Assembly: GCF_013184525.1 (NCBI RefSeq) | Contig: NZ_JAAOIZ010000006.1 | Location: 310,001-374,000 of the forward strand | Reading direction: 5' to 3' | DNA: 64,000 nucleotides | Source of the DNA: Chryseobacterium sp. LAM-KRS1 | Lineage (GTDB): Bacteria; Bacteroidota; Bacteroidia; Flavobacteriales; Weeksellaceae | Part shown: piece by piece, positions 8,974 through 16,023 of the stretch | Layout: every line of letters starts with the position of its first letter | Numbering within the stretch: the first letter of the stretch is position 1 | The notes under the pieces: generated by a model | Seen by the model: the letters and a program-made list of their open reading frames with translations, nothing else | Database searches by the model: none | What the model was told of the DNA's origin: nothing | Translations under genes and position numbers: made by a program

Positions 8974-9014
8974 TATAGTCGGTGTAGATTAAAAAATTAA
9001 AAACACCAACTATA
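8974..9014 (-). terminator. Hairpin between the 29-residue protein gene and RNase G
   Basis: TATAGTCGGTGT (8974-8985) pairs with ACACCAACTATA (9003-9014) over 12 bp. The single mismatch on the plus strand becomes a G-U pair in minus-strand RNA. On the minus strand the stem is followed by a U-rich tract. It probably ends the HU and small-protein transcript. Confidence 0.65.
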
Positions 9015-9045
9015 TTAATATATTTTTAAATCTCGAAAAAGGAGA

Positions 9046-9135
9046 TTATTTTTTCTTATGTCTGTTCGCTCTTCTTCTTTTCTTTCTTTTGTGAGTTGCA
9101 ACCTTGTGTCTTTTTCTTTTCTTTCCGCTTGGCAT
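9046..9135 (-). CDS. 29-residue Arg/Lys-rich protein, ribosomal-protein-like
   Basis: A very short ORF encodes MPSGKKRKRHKVATHKRK followed by an Arg/Lys/His-rich tail ending RANRHKKK. More than half of the residues are basic and none is acidic. The composition resembles the AURKAIP1/COX24 (bS22/mS38) group of tiny ribosomal proteins, which embed in rRNA; that assignment is an inference. It starts 42 bp after the HU stop codon and ends before a hairpin, so it may share a transcript with HU. It is below the size threshold of most gene callers. Confidence 0.7.
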   Translation of the reverse strand: MPSGKKRKRHKVATHKRKKRRRANRHKKK

Positions 9136-9177
9136 AATTTTAAATTTTTTAGTAACTAGTTAATATTCAGTTAATTT

Positions 9178-9468
9178 TTATTTTACTGCAACTTTAGTTT
9201 TTACTTTCTCAACAAAAGATTTTGATGGTTTGAAAGCAGGAATATTGTGAGCAGGGATCTCAATTGCAGTGTTTTTAGAAATGTTTCTTCCTGTTTTAGC
9301 AGCCCTTGTTTTAATTATAAAAGAACCAAAACCTCTTAGATAAACGTTATCTCCATTATACATAGAAGTTCTGATCTCCTGCATAAAAGCTTCTACAACT
9401 TTCTGTGTTTCATTCTTTTCTGTTCCCAACTTATTTGAGATGGTGTTTACCAATTCTGCCTTTGTCAT
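9178..9468 (-). CDS. HU family DNA-binding protein
   Basis: This 96-residue protein is a standard HU/IHF histone-like protein that bends and packages DNA as a dimer. The N-terminal helices MTKAELVNTISNKLG and the beta-arm region containing LRGFGSFIIKTRAAKTGRN with IPAHNIPAFKPSK are classic. An A-rich leader contains GGAAATG at the start codon. A TAAATTTG -7 element lies about 30 bp upstream of the start. It is expected to be highly expressed and cytoplasmic. Confidence 0.95.
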   Translation of the reverse strand: MTKAELVNTISNKLGTEKNETQKVVEAFMQEIRTSMYNGDNVYLRGFGSFIIKTRAAKTGRNISKNTAIEIPAHNIPAFKPSKSFVEKVKTKVAVK

Positions 9469-9498
9469 TTCCTTTTTTAATTTTAAATTTTAGGTGTG

Positions 9499-9531
9499 CA
9501 AATTTAGTTAAAAAAATTGAATACTAGCAAA
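9499..9531 (-). promoter_or_regulatory. Bacteroidota-type promoter for HU
   Basis: The minus strand reads TAAATTTG (9506 to 9499), matching the -7 consensus TAnnTTTG, with TTTG (9531 to 9528) 21 bp further upstream as a -33 element. Spacing fits the primary sigma factor of Bacteroidota. Confidence 0.7.
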
Positions 9532-9608
9532 TTAGTGGTAAAAAAAATTTCGGTAAACGGTTGATGGTTTTATATTTACTCTCTCTATATATTACGTAAT
9601 GATGTTTT

Positions 9609-10280
9609 TTACATGCTGGAATTGTAATATCCGTTTTCTACGCAAAAGCGGATCAGGTGAAGTTTTGTCTTTAGTCCCAGTTTTTCCGTTAACCTGTTGA
9701 TGTAGGTATCAATCGTTCTCGTACTAAGATTAAGTTTCTCTCCGATTTCCTTATTACTAAAGCCTTCATAGCAAAATTTCATCAGCTGGATCTCTGTGGA
9801 AGAAAGCTCTTCCTGGCTCTTTTTTTGCCGTTCCATATACTCCATAACAGCAAGGGGTTGCTGTTCCCATTCTTTGGAATATGCTTCATAGTTGAAGGTG
9901 TCTGACGCTACCTGTCCTTTTATGATATCTCGAATGATATTACTTTTCTTTTCGCAATAATAGATATTGGGAATTTTGGAAAGTATTTCAGCCATATCTT
10001 CCTGATAGGTTCCTGAATAGGTAATAATGGGAGTTTCGGAATTGCTTTTACGGATGTATTTTATCGCTTCAATTCCGCTTAATACAGGCATAAATAGTTC
10101 AATGATAAAGACGTCTTCCTGTCTTCTGTAAATTCTGTTCACGAGTTCATGCCCGTTATTACAATCATTGAGAAGCATGTAAAACGGGTTTTCCAAAAGC
10201 GTTTTGACAAGTATTTTTTTAAAATAAAAATCGCTGTCTGCTATTGAGAATCGCACAGTATTAGTTAATATTTTACTCAC
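9609..10280 (-). CDS. LuxR/NarL-type response regulator with atypical receiver domain
   Basis: The 223-residue protein has a receiver domain (residues 10-125) and a LuxR-type helix-turn-helix (158-220, SNKEIGEKLNLSTRTIDTYI). The receiver has the acidic pocket (D15, D17), the switch Thr (T87) and Lys (K111). The phospho-acceptor Asp is replaced by Glu: the usual D-L-x-M-P reads ELFMP with E61. Glu often imitates phospho-Asp, so the protein may be always active or controlled without phosphorylation. It diverges from the T6SSiii envelope genes and no histidine kinase is adjacent. It is the best local candidate for a T6SS regulator; that link is inferred from position. Confidence 0.88.
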   Translation of the reverse strand: MSKILTNTVRFSIADSDFYFKKILVKTLLENPFYMLLNDCNNGHELVNRIYRRQEDVFIIELFMPVLSGIEAIKYIRKSNSETPIITYSGTYQEDMAEILSKIPNIYYCEKKSNIIRDIIKGQVASDTFNYEAYSKEWEQQPLAVMEYMERQKKSQEELSSTEIQLMKFCYEGFSNKEIGEKLNLSTRTIDTYINRLTEKLGLKTKLHLIRFCVENGYYNSSM

Positions 10281-10384
10281 GTTAATATTTAATATCGATT
10301 TGGCTTATGATAATTAAATTTAGGGGTCTAAATTAATAAAAACTTATTAAAGTTAAAATTAATCTTAATTTAAATGAAAAATGA

Positions 10385-10400
10385 TCCGTTATATCACGGA
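10385..10400. promoter_or_regulatory. Palindrome upstream of the T6SS envelope operon
   Basis: A perfect inverted repeat TCCGT-N6-ACGGA lies between the divergent regulator and the first T6SS gene. A T-tract and TATACTTT follow at about 10423-10440. It has the size of a dimer-binding operator, but no match to a known site is claimed. Confidence 0.4.
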
Positions 10401-10465
10401 AAAGATAGATATTGTGCAGGAAATTTTTTTTTTATACTTTCACAGACCCAAACAAACCACAAAAT

Positions 10466-10996
10466 ATGTCTTCAAATAGAGAGAAAAAATTAAATAAATC
10501 AGACGTCAGAATAGGCATTTGGAAGTTTGTTCTGTCTTTTGTTGTCCTGGCTGCTGTTTCTTTCACCAGCGTATTTTTCTTTTTTAAAAGCTATGATGCC
10601 CAAACGGAAGGGGTAAGCCGTGATGCGGAAGCCTACAGAGAATTACTGGGCCGCAGCGATATTCTTAGAGTTCAGGTGGATACTATTTTCAGCAGAATGA
10701 GCAGGCTCAACAGAGTGGAAAATGATATTTTCCTAAGAAATGATATTATAGACAATGTGAATAATGCTAAAAACATTATGGGAAAAGACAGTGCGGATAA
10801 TTTTAAGCATTATGCTGTCTTAATGAAACAAATAAGTCCGATGCTGACTTTGAAAAATCGTATTGTAGAGGTTTCCAACCAGAAAAAAATCGCAATAAGA
10901 GATGTCAACGGATGCATGGGGAAAGTAGGAAGTATGGAAAAGGTACTGAAGATAGATCCTACCAGAAAGTTTACAGGAAGTCGAAGAAAAAGATAA
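10466..10996 (+). CDS. T6SSiii membrane component (TssO/TssQ-type)
   Basis: The 176-residue product has a short cytoplasmic N-terminus, one membrane helix at about residues 18-40 (WKFVLSFVVLAAVSFTSVF) and a helical periplasmic domain. This layout fits the small membrane proteins that, with TssN, TssP and TssR, replace TssJLM in Bacteroidota T6SSiii. The ATG at 10466 is preferred over an upstream TTG because it places the basic stretch NREKKLNKSDVR just before the helix. Gene order before the TssP-like and TssR genes suggests TssQ or TssO; sequence alone does not settle which. Confidence 0.7.
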   Translation: MSSNREKKLNKSDVRIGIWKFVLSFVVLAAVSFTSVFFFFKSYDAQTEGVSRDAEAYRELLGRSDILRVQVDTIFSRMSRLNRVENDIFLRNDIIDNVNNAKNIMGKDSADNFKHYAVLMKQISPMLTLKNRIVEVSNQKKIAIRDVNGCMGKVGSMEKVLKIDPTRKFTGSRRKR

Positions 10997-10999
10997 GTT

Positions 11000-11521
11000 A
11001 TGCAGGGACACATCACATTATCCAAAAAAGAAAAGCAATATCAATTTTTTTATTTGATTTTAATGCTTTTGGCAGCACTCATATTTTTAGGAATTATTTT
11101 CCTGAAAAGATTCAAATCGCCATTTTCTGAAGATGATATTATTGCCATTCAGAAACTTGAACAAAAAGCCAAATTTGATCAGCAACAAAAATTAACCCAG
11201 CGTTTGCAGGATAGTACTTTCATCCAGGTGAGCAGACTTACGGATGAAACCACAGAACCTTTTGTGGAAAATTCTATTCAGACAGGGATTAATGATATTA
11301 ATAACAGCTTTGGTCCGGAATATATAGACATCAGAAAAGATGCTTATCCCCAGATTGCACAATTCTATAAAATGTATTTTGAGGACAAAAAGATCATCTC
11401 AAGAACTACAGAAGATATCAAACTCTTTCAAAAACAGTATCAGGATTGCCTGATCGGACTTAAAGAAACCAAAGACCGTGTCTTTCAGCGACAGAATGCA
11501 TTAAAAGAAAGAACCCAGTAA
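11000..11521 (+). CDS. T6SSiii membrane component (second TssO/TssQ-type protein)
   Basis: This 173-residue protein starts 3 bp after the previous stop codon and has the same plan: a basic N-terminus (LSKKEKQYQF), one membrane helix at about residues 17-36, then a charged, helical periplasmic part (about 40-173). It is probably the partner of the preceding protein in the trans-envelope complex. Tight spacing supports an operon. It has no enzymatic motif. TssO is the most likely identity by gene order. Confidence 0.7.
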   Translation: MQGHITLSKKEKQYQFFYLILMLLAALIFLGIIFLKRFKSPFSEDDIIAIQKLEQKAKFDQQQKLTQRLQDSTFIQVSRLTDETTEPFVENSIQTGINDINNSFGPEYIDIRKDAYPQIAQFYKMYFEDKKIISRTTEDIKLFQKQYQDCLIGLKETKDRVFQRQNALKERTQ

Positions 11522-11566
11522 ACGGTAAAAACTAATACTCAATCAATCACACATCACATTATAACT

Positions 11567-12478
11567 ATGAATTATTTTCAAAAGAACAAAAAGAACATTA
11601 TTATCGGTGTTATAGCGACATTGCTGATTGCGGCTCTTGTTGCACTCTGGTTGCAGAAAAAGGTCATTCATTCTGCAGATGATATTGTAGGGGTTGTATA
11701 TCCATCTACATTAAGTGTAGGGGATACATTGGTATTTGAAGATAAAACACAATTTGCCAAAAGCAAAAAATGGAACTTCGGAGACGGGACAACTTCTGAG
11801 AAAAGCAGTGGTATCCACTTTTATAACAAACCGGGATATTATCCGGTAACGCTTATTATCGATAATAAATACTCTAAGTCCTTCCCTGTACTGGTTTCTG
11901 CCAGAGCAATTCAGAAAGCAAAAGATACAGCGATGGTAAAAACAACCATAGATGCACCATTACGGGCTATGCAATTCGAGAATGTACAGTTTCGTGCGAT
12001 CTCCGATGCTAAACAGTTCAGCTGGAAATTCGGGGAAAGCGGAACTACAGATTCTAAAGATAAGCTAGCAATCTACTCCTATAAAGAACCGGGAGATTAT
12101 ATTGTTACTTTATACACCGATGAAAGCATTGAACCGATTATACACCACATTAGAATTGATCCTTCTTATGATGCATTAAATGATCAGGATGTAAGCGTAG
12201 AAGACGCTTATGCAAAAATCGATAATGATTTTAAATATCATTTGCAGCAGATTGCCAACGGGAGTAATTTCAATTCACACTATAATTACCTTCTTCAGAA
12301 ATACCTTTGTAATAATGAGAATACGGTTGTGAAGGTGAATGACAGTAAAGTAAATAACTTTTACATGTATTGCGCGGGACTTCAGTTTGATAAAAATAAT
12401 GTTATTCAGACCGTTAAGGTAAATTTTGATGATACACAGAATTGTGTAACCAAAGTGGATATTAACCAAAGTAAATAA
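11567..12478 (+). CDS. T6SSiii envelope protein with PKD-like domains (TssP-type)
   Basis: The 303-residue protein is anchored by one N-terminal helix (about residues 10-28) and carries two PKD-like beta-sandwich domains. The first has KKWNFGDGTTSEKS followed by PGYYPVTLII, and the second has FSWKFGESGTTDS followed by PGDYIVTLY. The C-terminal third is different and contains three Cys. Its place between the small membrane proteins and tssR matches TssP of the T6SSiii trans-envelope complex. PKD domains mediate protein contacts, so it may link inner-membrane and outer parts of the complex. Confidence 0.72.
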   Translation: MNYFQKNKKNIIIGVIATLLIAALVALWLQKKVIHSADDIVGVVYPSTLSVGDTLVFEDKTQFAKSKKWNFGDGTTSEKSSGIHFYNKPGYYPVTLIIDNKYSKSFPVLVSARAIQKAKDTAMVKTTIDAPLRAMQFENVQFRAISDAKQFSWKFGESGTTDSKDKLAIYSYKEPGDYIVTLYTDESIEPIIHHIRIDPSYDALNDQDVSVEDAYAKIDNDFKYHLQQIANGSNFNSHYNYLLQKYLCNNENTVVKVNDSKVNNFYMYCAGLQFDKNNVIQTVKVNFDDTQNCVTKVDINQSK

Positions 12479-12522
12479 TTACAACCCTGTATCGGGCACA
12501 CCAAATTATAAAAGAAAATAGG

Positions 12523-14922
12523 ATGAAAAATAAATTTCCTCTAGCAGCATATTATATCGGAGTTTCATTTTTACTGACCAGCTGTCAGGTAAAATTACCA
12601 TCGAAAAGAACTCCGGAGCCAACGCAATACGGGCAAATTGATAATGCCTCAGTGATGAATGGTTATCCAAAGAAGTCCGTTCCATGGATTGCCATTTCGG
12701 ATCGTTCCAGAAATACGGCTTATCTTGATAAAAATGACGAAAAATCATATAAAGAAGTAAAATTCTTAGAACCTTTAATGGTCTTAAAGCATAGAGACGG
12801 CATGGTAAAAGTAGCCGAGTATATTCCGGATGCTTTAATGAAAAAAGTTTCTTCGAAGGCTATTAAGACCTATGGATGGATTCCTGAGTCCGAGCTATTG
12901 CTTTGGAACAGCTCTTTAAAAGATGAAAAGACCGGTTATCCGGTAAGAGTTGCTGTGGTACCAAGCAATAGTGATGTTATCAGAAGTGCTGAAAGATATT
13001 ATAAAAATGATTCGATCATGGTGTTCAACTCTCCAAGTCTGATCGAAAATGCGAATGTAAAGATACCTAACGGTCAAATTGTATATGTTTACAAACAAGC
13101 TGAGAATAACAAAAGATTTTTAGTGGGTAAAAAACCGAATATTGACATCGATAGTATCAGTACAGGATTGTATGGCTGGGTAAGTTCCAATGTGATTTCA
13201 GCATGGGGGGAACGTTCTGCAGTAAAAATGAAGAATACAACCGGTGTTACAGAAACGGCTTTAGGGTTACATGAAGGAGCGCCGGGAGGTAGTGATGCCG
13301 CAAGCAGGACTGCAATTCTTCTTACGGATGTTAATAAGAGAACGCCACTTGAAAATATTTACCCTGTTAAGCTTGCATTAAAAGAAGCACCAACTCCGGA
13401 TTCTAAAACCAAATATTTTACCAATATCCTGGACTACAGTAAGAATTATGTCTTAAATGTATTGGGAGAACCTATTTATTTTGATCGTTATCGTGAGATC
13501 ACGGAAAGAAATAAAAACATCAACATTGTTTTTGCTTTAGATATCAGTGCACCTAATGCACTCTATGCTCCGATTGTAAAGTCCCTGTTACAGGACCTGC
13601 AGTTAAGATTTGAAAAGCCTTCTTATTTCAATTCTGTAAAATATGGAGTGGTTCTCTATAAAAACAATTCTTGCGGAGATAATGTAGCTGTTTCCAGCTT
13701 AAATACTGATTACAGTAAAATAATCTCTTTCATAGAAGATAAGATTAATGAGATGAATTGTCCTACCAACAGTGGATATCAACCCGTAAGTGAAGGTTTA
13801 ACGGCGGCAGGAAATCTTCTTTCAACGGTTCCTGATGAAACGAACCTTGTAATTACAGTGGGGACATCTGCCAACCAGAGCGGGAATATGTATGGAGTAA
13901 TCAATTCTCTTACGCAAGCACAGGCAAGGCTGATCATGTTCCAGACGAGCTCTAGATCATCTGATACGTATAATGACTTCGTTTTGCTGGGGCAGAATGT
14001 TGTTTCCAATACGGCAAAAAATATTGCTGAGCTGAAAAAGCAAAAAATCATTAACCAGAATGATGTTTTAACTAAGAATAACTTTAACCTTGTGGAAGGA
14101 GATGAAGGCTTCTTCTCTTTAGACTATCCAAAGCAAAGTATGTCTCAGGGATTTGTAATATTCCCTAAAAAAGGAGATGTAACGACACCGGGCTATCTGA
14201 AAAAATCAGTTGATAGTTTAATTTCACAGGTAACCATGGATAATATGTCGATCGATAATTCCCTGAATGCTTATTTCCATTCCTCAGTAGGAGCAGGAAG
14301 AACAGATGTGGATTTGAAATATAAATATCTGTATCCGGGACTTACCAATCGCGTTCCGGCGGGAATTGCCGCTCAGCTGATCAATTACGGAAGTCCGTTC
14401 CTGGTAAAAGGGTATATTCCAAAAGATCTTAAAGATTATAAACCAGGTCTTGAAAAAGGAATTCTGATCTCTGAAACAGAATATGATAACCTAAAAGCTT
14501 TCTACAGGGAAGTATATGAGAAAACTGGTCCGGCAAGAGCAGACTTCAACCAGTCAAAAGCAATTAAAGAATATGTTCGTCTTGTTAAAAAATATAATCC
14601 GACAGCAAAATTCTTAGATAAAGGTGATCTTTATGAGCAGCCTATGTCTTATGCGGTGGGATTGACGACAGGTTTCGATTTGTCTGAAGAGGAACTAATG
14701 TCAAAATATAAGCTTAAGGGCTGGAGAAAATCTAAGATCGTTCTAAATGAAACAGTAAGAAAATATTTCCTTAACTACAAAGAATTGGGAGAAAGATTGC
14801 TTACTCACAGAAATAATCCGGCGGTGAAAATCCAGCAAAACGGACAGACTTTCTATTGGCTAAATGAATATTTTATGCCGACCATGCTTCCGGTAGAGGA
14901 ACCAGAGTATACAAAACATTAA
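12523..14922 (+). CDS. tssR: T6SSiii lipoprotein TssR
   Basis: The 799-residue protein begins with a lipoprotein signal (YIGVSFLLTSCQ, Cys near residue 21) and is of the length and arrangement of TssR, the large envelope component specific to Bacteroidota T6SS. A central region (about 330-500) resembles a von Willebrand A-like fold: it opens with NINIVFALDISAPN, where a metal site DxSxS would be expected but reads DISAP, so metal binding is doubtful. SH3-like segments precede it, including WIAISDR and YGWIPESELLLW. It follows the PKD protein by 44 bp and is followed by a strong terminator, closing the envelope operon. Confidence 0.85.
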   Translation: MKNKFPLAAYYIGVSFLLTSCQVKLPSKRTPEPTQYGQIDNASVMNGYPKKSVPWIAISDRSRNTAYLDKNDEKSYKEVKFLEPLMVLKHRDGMVKVAEYIPDALMKKVSSKAIKTYGWIPESELLLWNSSLKDEKTGYPVRVAVVPSNSDVIRSAERYYKNDSIMVFNSPSLIENANVKIPNGQIVYVYKQAENNKRFLVGKKPNIDIDSISTGLYGWVSSNVISAWGERSAVKMKNTTGVTETALGLHEGAPGGSDAASRTAILLTDVNKRTPLENIYPVKLALKEAPTPDSKTKYFTNILDYSKNYVLNVLGEPIYFDRYREITERNKNINIVFALDISAPNALYAPIVKSLLQDLQLRFEKPSYFNSVKYGVVLYKNNSCGDNVAVSSLNTDYSKIISFIEDKINEMNCPTNSGYQPVSEGLTAAGNLLSTVPDETNLVITVGTSANQSGNMYGVINSLTQAQARLIMFQTSSRSSDTYNDFVLLGQNVVSNTAKNIAELKKQKIINQNDVLTKNNFNLVEGDEGFFSLDYPKQSMSQGFVIFPKKGDVTTPGYLKKSVDSLISQVTMDNMSIDNSLNAYFHSSVGAGRTDVDLKYKYLYPGLTNRVPAGIAAQLINYGSPFLVKGYIPKDLKDYKPGLEKGILISETEYDNLKAFYREVYEKTGPARADFNQSKAIKEYVRLVKKYNPTAKFLDKGDLYEQPMSYAVGLTTGFDLSEEELMSKYKLKGWRKSKIVLNETVRKYFLNYKELGERLLTHRNNPAVKIQQNGQTFYWLNEYFMPTMLPVEEPEYTKH

Positions 14923-14934
14923 AATCAATTATAG

Positions 14935-14958
14935 GGCGGAATTATTTCCGCCTTTTTT
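14935..14958 (+). terminator. Terminator after tssR
   Basis: Stem GGCGGAA (14935-14941), loop TTAT, stem TTCCGCC (14946-14952), then TTTTTT. It separates the envelope operon from tssD1. Confidence 0.9.
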
Positions 14959-15065
14959 GTATTTACACATATTGAAATCCTGAAGAAATATCTCCGGATT
15001 ATCAATTCCGGATTATTGCAAAAGAATCATTGCCAGGGAGTTCTAAAATGTTGCTACATCGATGA

Positions 15066-15081
15066 TCGTAGAACTACTACA
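15066..15081 (+). promoter_or_regulatory. Operator-like site upstream of tssD1
   Basis: TCGTAGAACTACTACA contains the inverted arms GTAG and CTAC around 5 bp. The same 16 bp, with one base changed, occurs twice upstream of tssD2. The distance to the TATATTTG element is 48 bp in both cases. A degenerate right half-site (TTGCTACA) lies just upstream at 15051-15058. Confidence 0.65.
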
Positions 15082-15129
15082 AATTTGTAAAAATCCATTT
15101 GAAAACTTTTATAAAAGCAGCAGGGGTAC

Positions 15130-15137
15130 TATATTTG
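15130..15137 (+). promoter_or_regulatory. -7 promoter element of tssD1
   Basis: TATATTTG matches the Bacteroidota -7 consensus TAnnTTTG. No good -33 TTTG is found at the normal distance, which fits a promoter that needs an activator. The leader between it and the ATG ends in a segment shared with tssD2 (ATTAACGATTAAAA then ATTTACAA). Confidence 0.7.
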
Positions 15138-15189
15138 TTGTACATTCATTGAGTTACAATATACAATTAACGATTAAAAATTTACAATC

Positions 15190-15594
15190 ATGGCAGCAAA
15201 TTCTAGAGGGATTTTAAAATTCAACGGAGGCGAGGGTCAAAAACTATTAAAACTTAACTATAGCGTTTCCAGATCTACAGATGTATCGGGAAGGGTAGCA
15301 TCAGATCCTTCAAATGCACTTATAAAACTTACAGTAGAGGCAACGGAAAAATCTGATATTCTGGAAAGCTTACTTAATGGAAAATATAAGCCGACCACCG
15401 GAGAAGTTACATTTAACAAATCTCATGAAGAAGGTACTTTAATTACTTTAAAGTGGGAAAACGGATATGTTATTCAGCATGAAGTAGATTTCGATGCAGT
15501 AGATGAAAACAGTATGCTGATCAGCTTTATCGTAAGCGCTGAGACCATTCATTATGGTCAGGGTATTTATGAAGGTCTATGGCCATCAAGCTAA
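15190..15594 (+). CDS. tssD: T6SS tube protein TssD (Hcp)
   Basis: This 134-residue protein is the T6SSiii Hcp homologue that stacks into the inner tube. It shares almost the whole sequence with the second copy at 27913; visible differences are a few conservative changes (for instance KWEN against TWEN) and the C-terminus, which is SS here and GGSSN there. The start codon is fixed by the shared leader and the MAANSRGILKF N-terminus. It has its own promoter and terminator, which suits the high expression needed for a tube subunit. Confidence 0.9.
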   Translation: MAANSRGILKFNGGEGQKLLKLNYSVSRSTDVSGRVASDPSNALIKLTVEATEKSDILESLLNGKYKPTTGEVTFNKSHEEGTLITLKWENGYVIQHEVDFDAVDENSMLISFIVSAETIHYGQGIYEGLWPSS

Positions 15595-15626
15595 TTAAAA
15601 AAGGCACATTTAATCCACATTCATAG

Positions 15627-15659
15627 AAAAAGACTGTCCATAAAAAGACAGTCTTTTTT
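15627..15659 (+). terminator. Terminator after tssD1
   Basis: Stem AAAAAGACTGTC (15627-15638) and GACAGTCTTTTT (15647-15658) with an 8-nt loop, running into a T-tract. It would insulate tssD1 from clpV. Confidence 0.92.
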
Positions 15660-15785
15660 GCCTGAGATAATTTAGATACCCACAGAAAAGACAATCTGAA
15701 ATCTTTATCAGGGAATACTTTGCCTAAAAGAAATCCTGATTGGATATTTTTTTTTACCTTTAAGCCTCACCACAATCGCAAAAAT

Positions 15786-15938
15786 ATGCTACCGATACCT
15801 GAACATACCTACGGAATTTCTTTCCGTTTATCACAGAAACCCGGCAGATTCATTAAGGATCTGCAGATGTGTACTTTACCAATAAGACCCTATTCTGATC
15901 ATATTACTGCTGATGAGGCTCATGATATTTTAATGTAA
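15786..15938 (+). CDS. Possible small ORF between tssD1 and clpV
   Basis: A 50-codon ORF starts at ATG 15786 and encodes MLPIPEHTYGISFRLSQK and a further 32 residues. It has no signal peptide, membrane helix or family motif that I recognise. No clear ribosome-binding site or promoter is visible. It may be a small conserved gene, a remnant, or chance. The remaining sequence from 15660 to 16023 shows nothing else. Confidence 0.3.
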   Translation: MLPIPEHTYGISFRLSQKPGRFIKDLQMCTLPIRPYSDHITADEAHDILM

Positions 15939-16023
15939 GAACATTCCTGCTGATGAACTGTACAGGCAGACGTGAAACTATTTGCATACAACAACACAAA
16001 ACATATTAATAAGAACATTATCA

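Noticed and set aside
12523..14922. Functional metal site (MIDAS) in the von Willebrand-like part of TssR
   Set aside because: The expected D-x-S-x-S reads D-I-S-A-P, so the last Ser is missing. The fold may be kept without metal binding.
15045..15060. A second complete operator copy upstream of tssD1
   Set aside because: Only the right half (TTGCTACA) matches, and the distance is 23 bp and not 21. At most a half-site.
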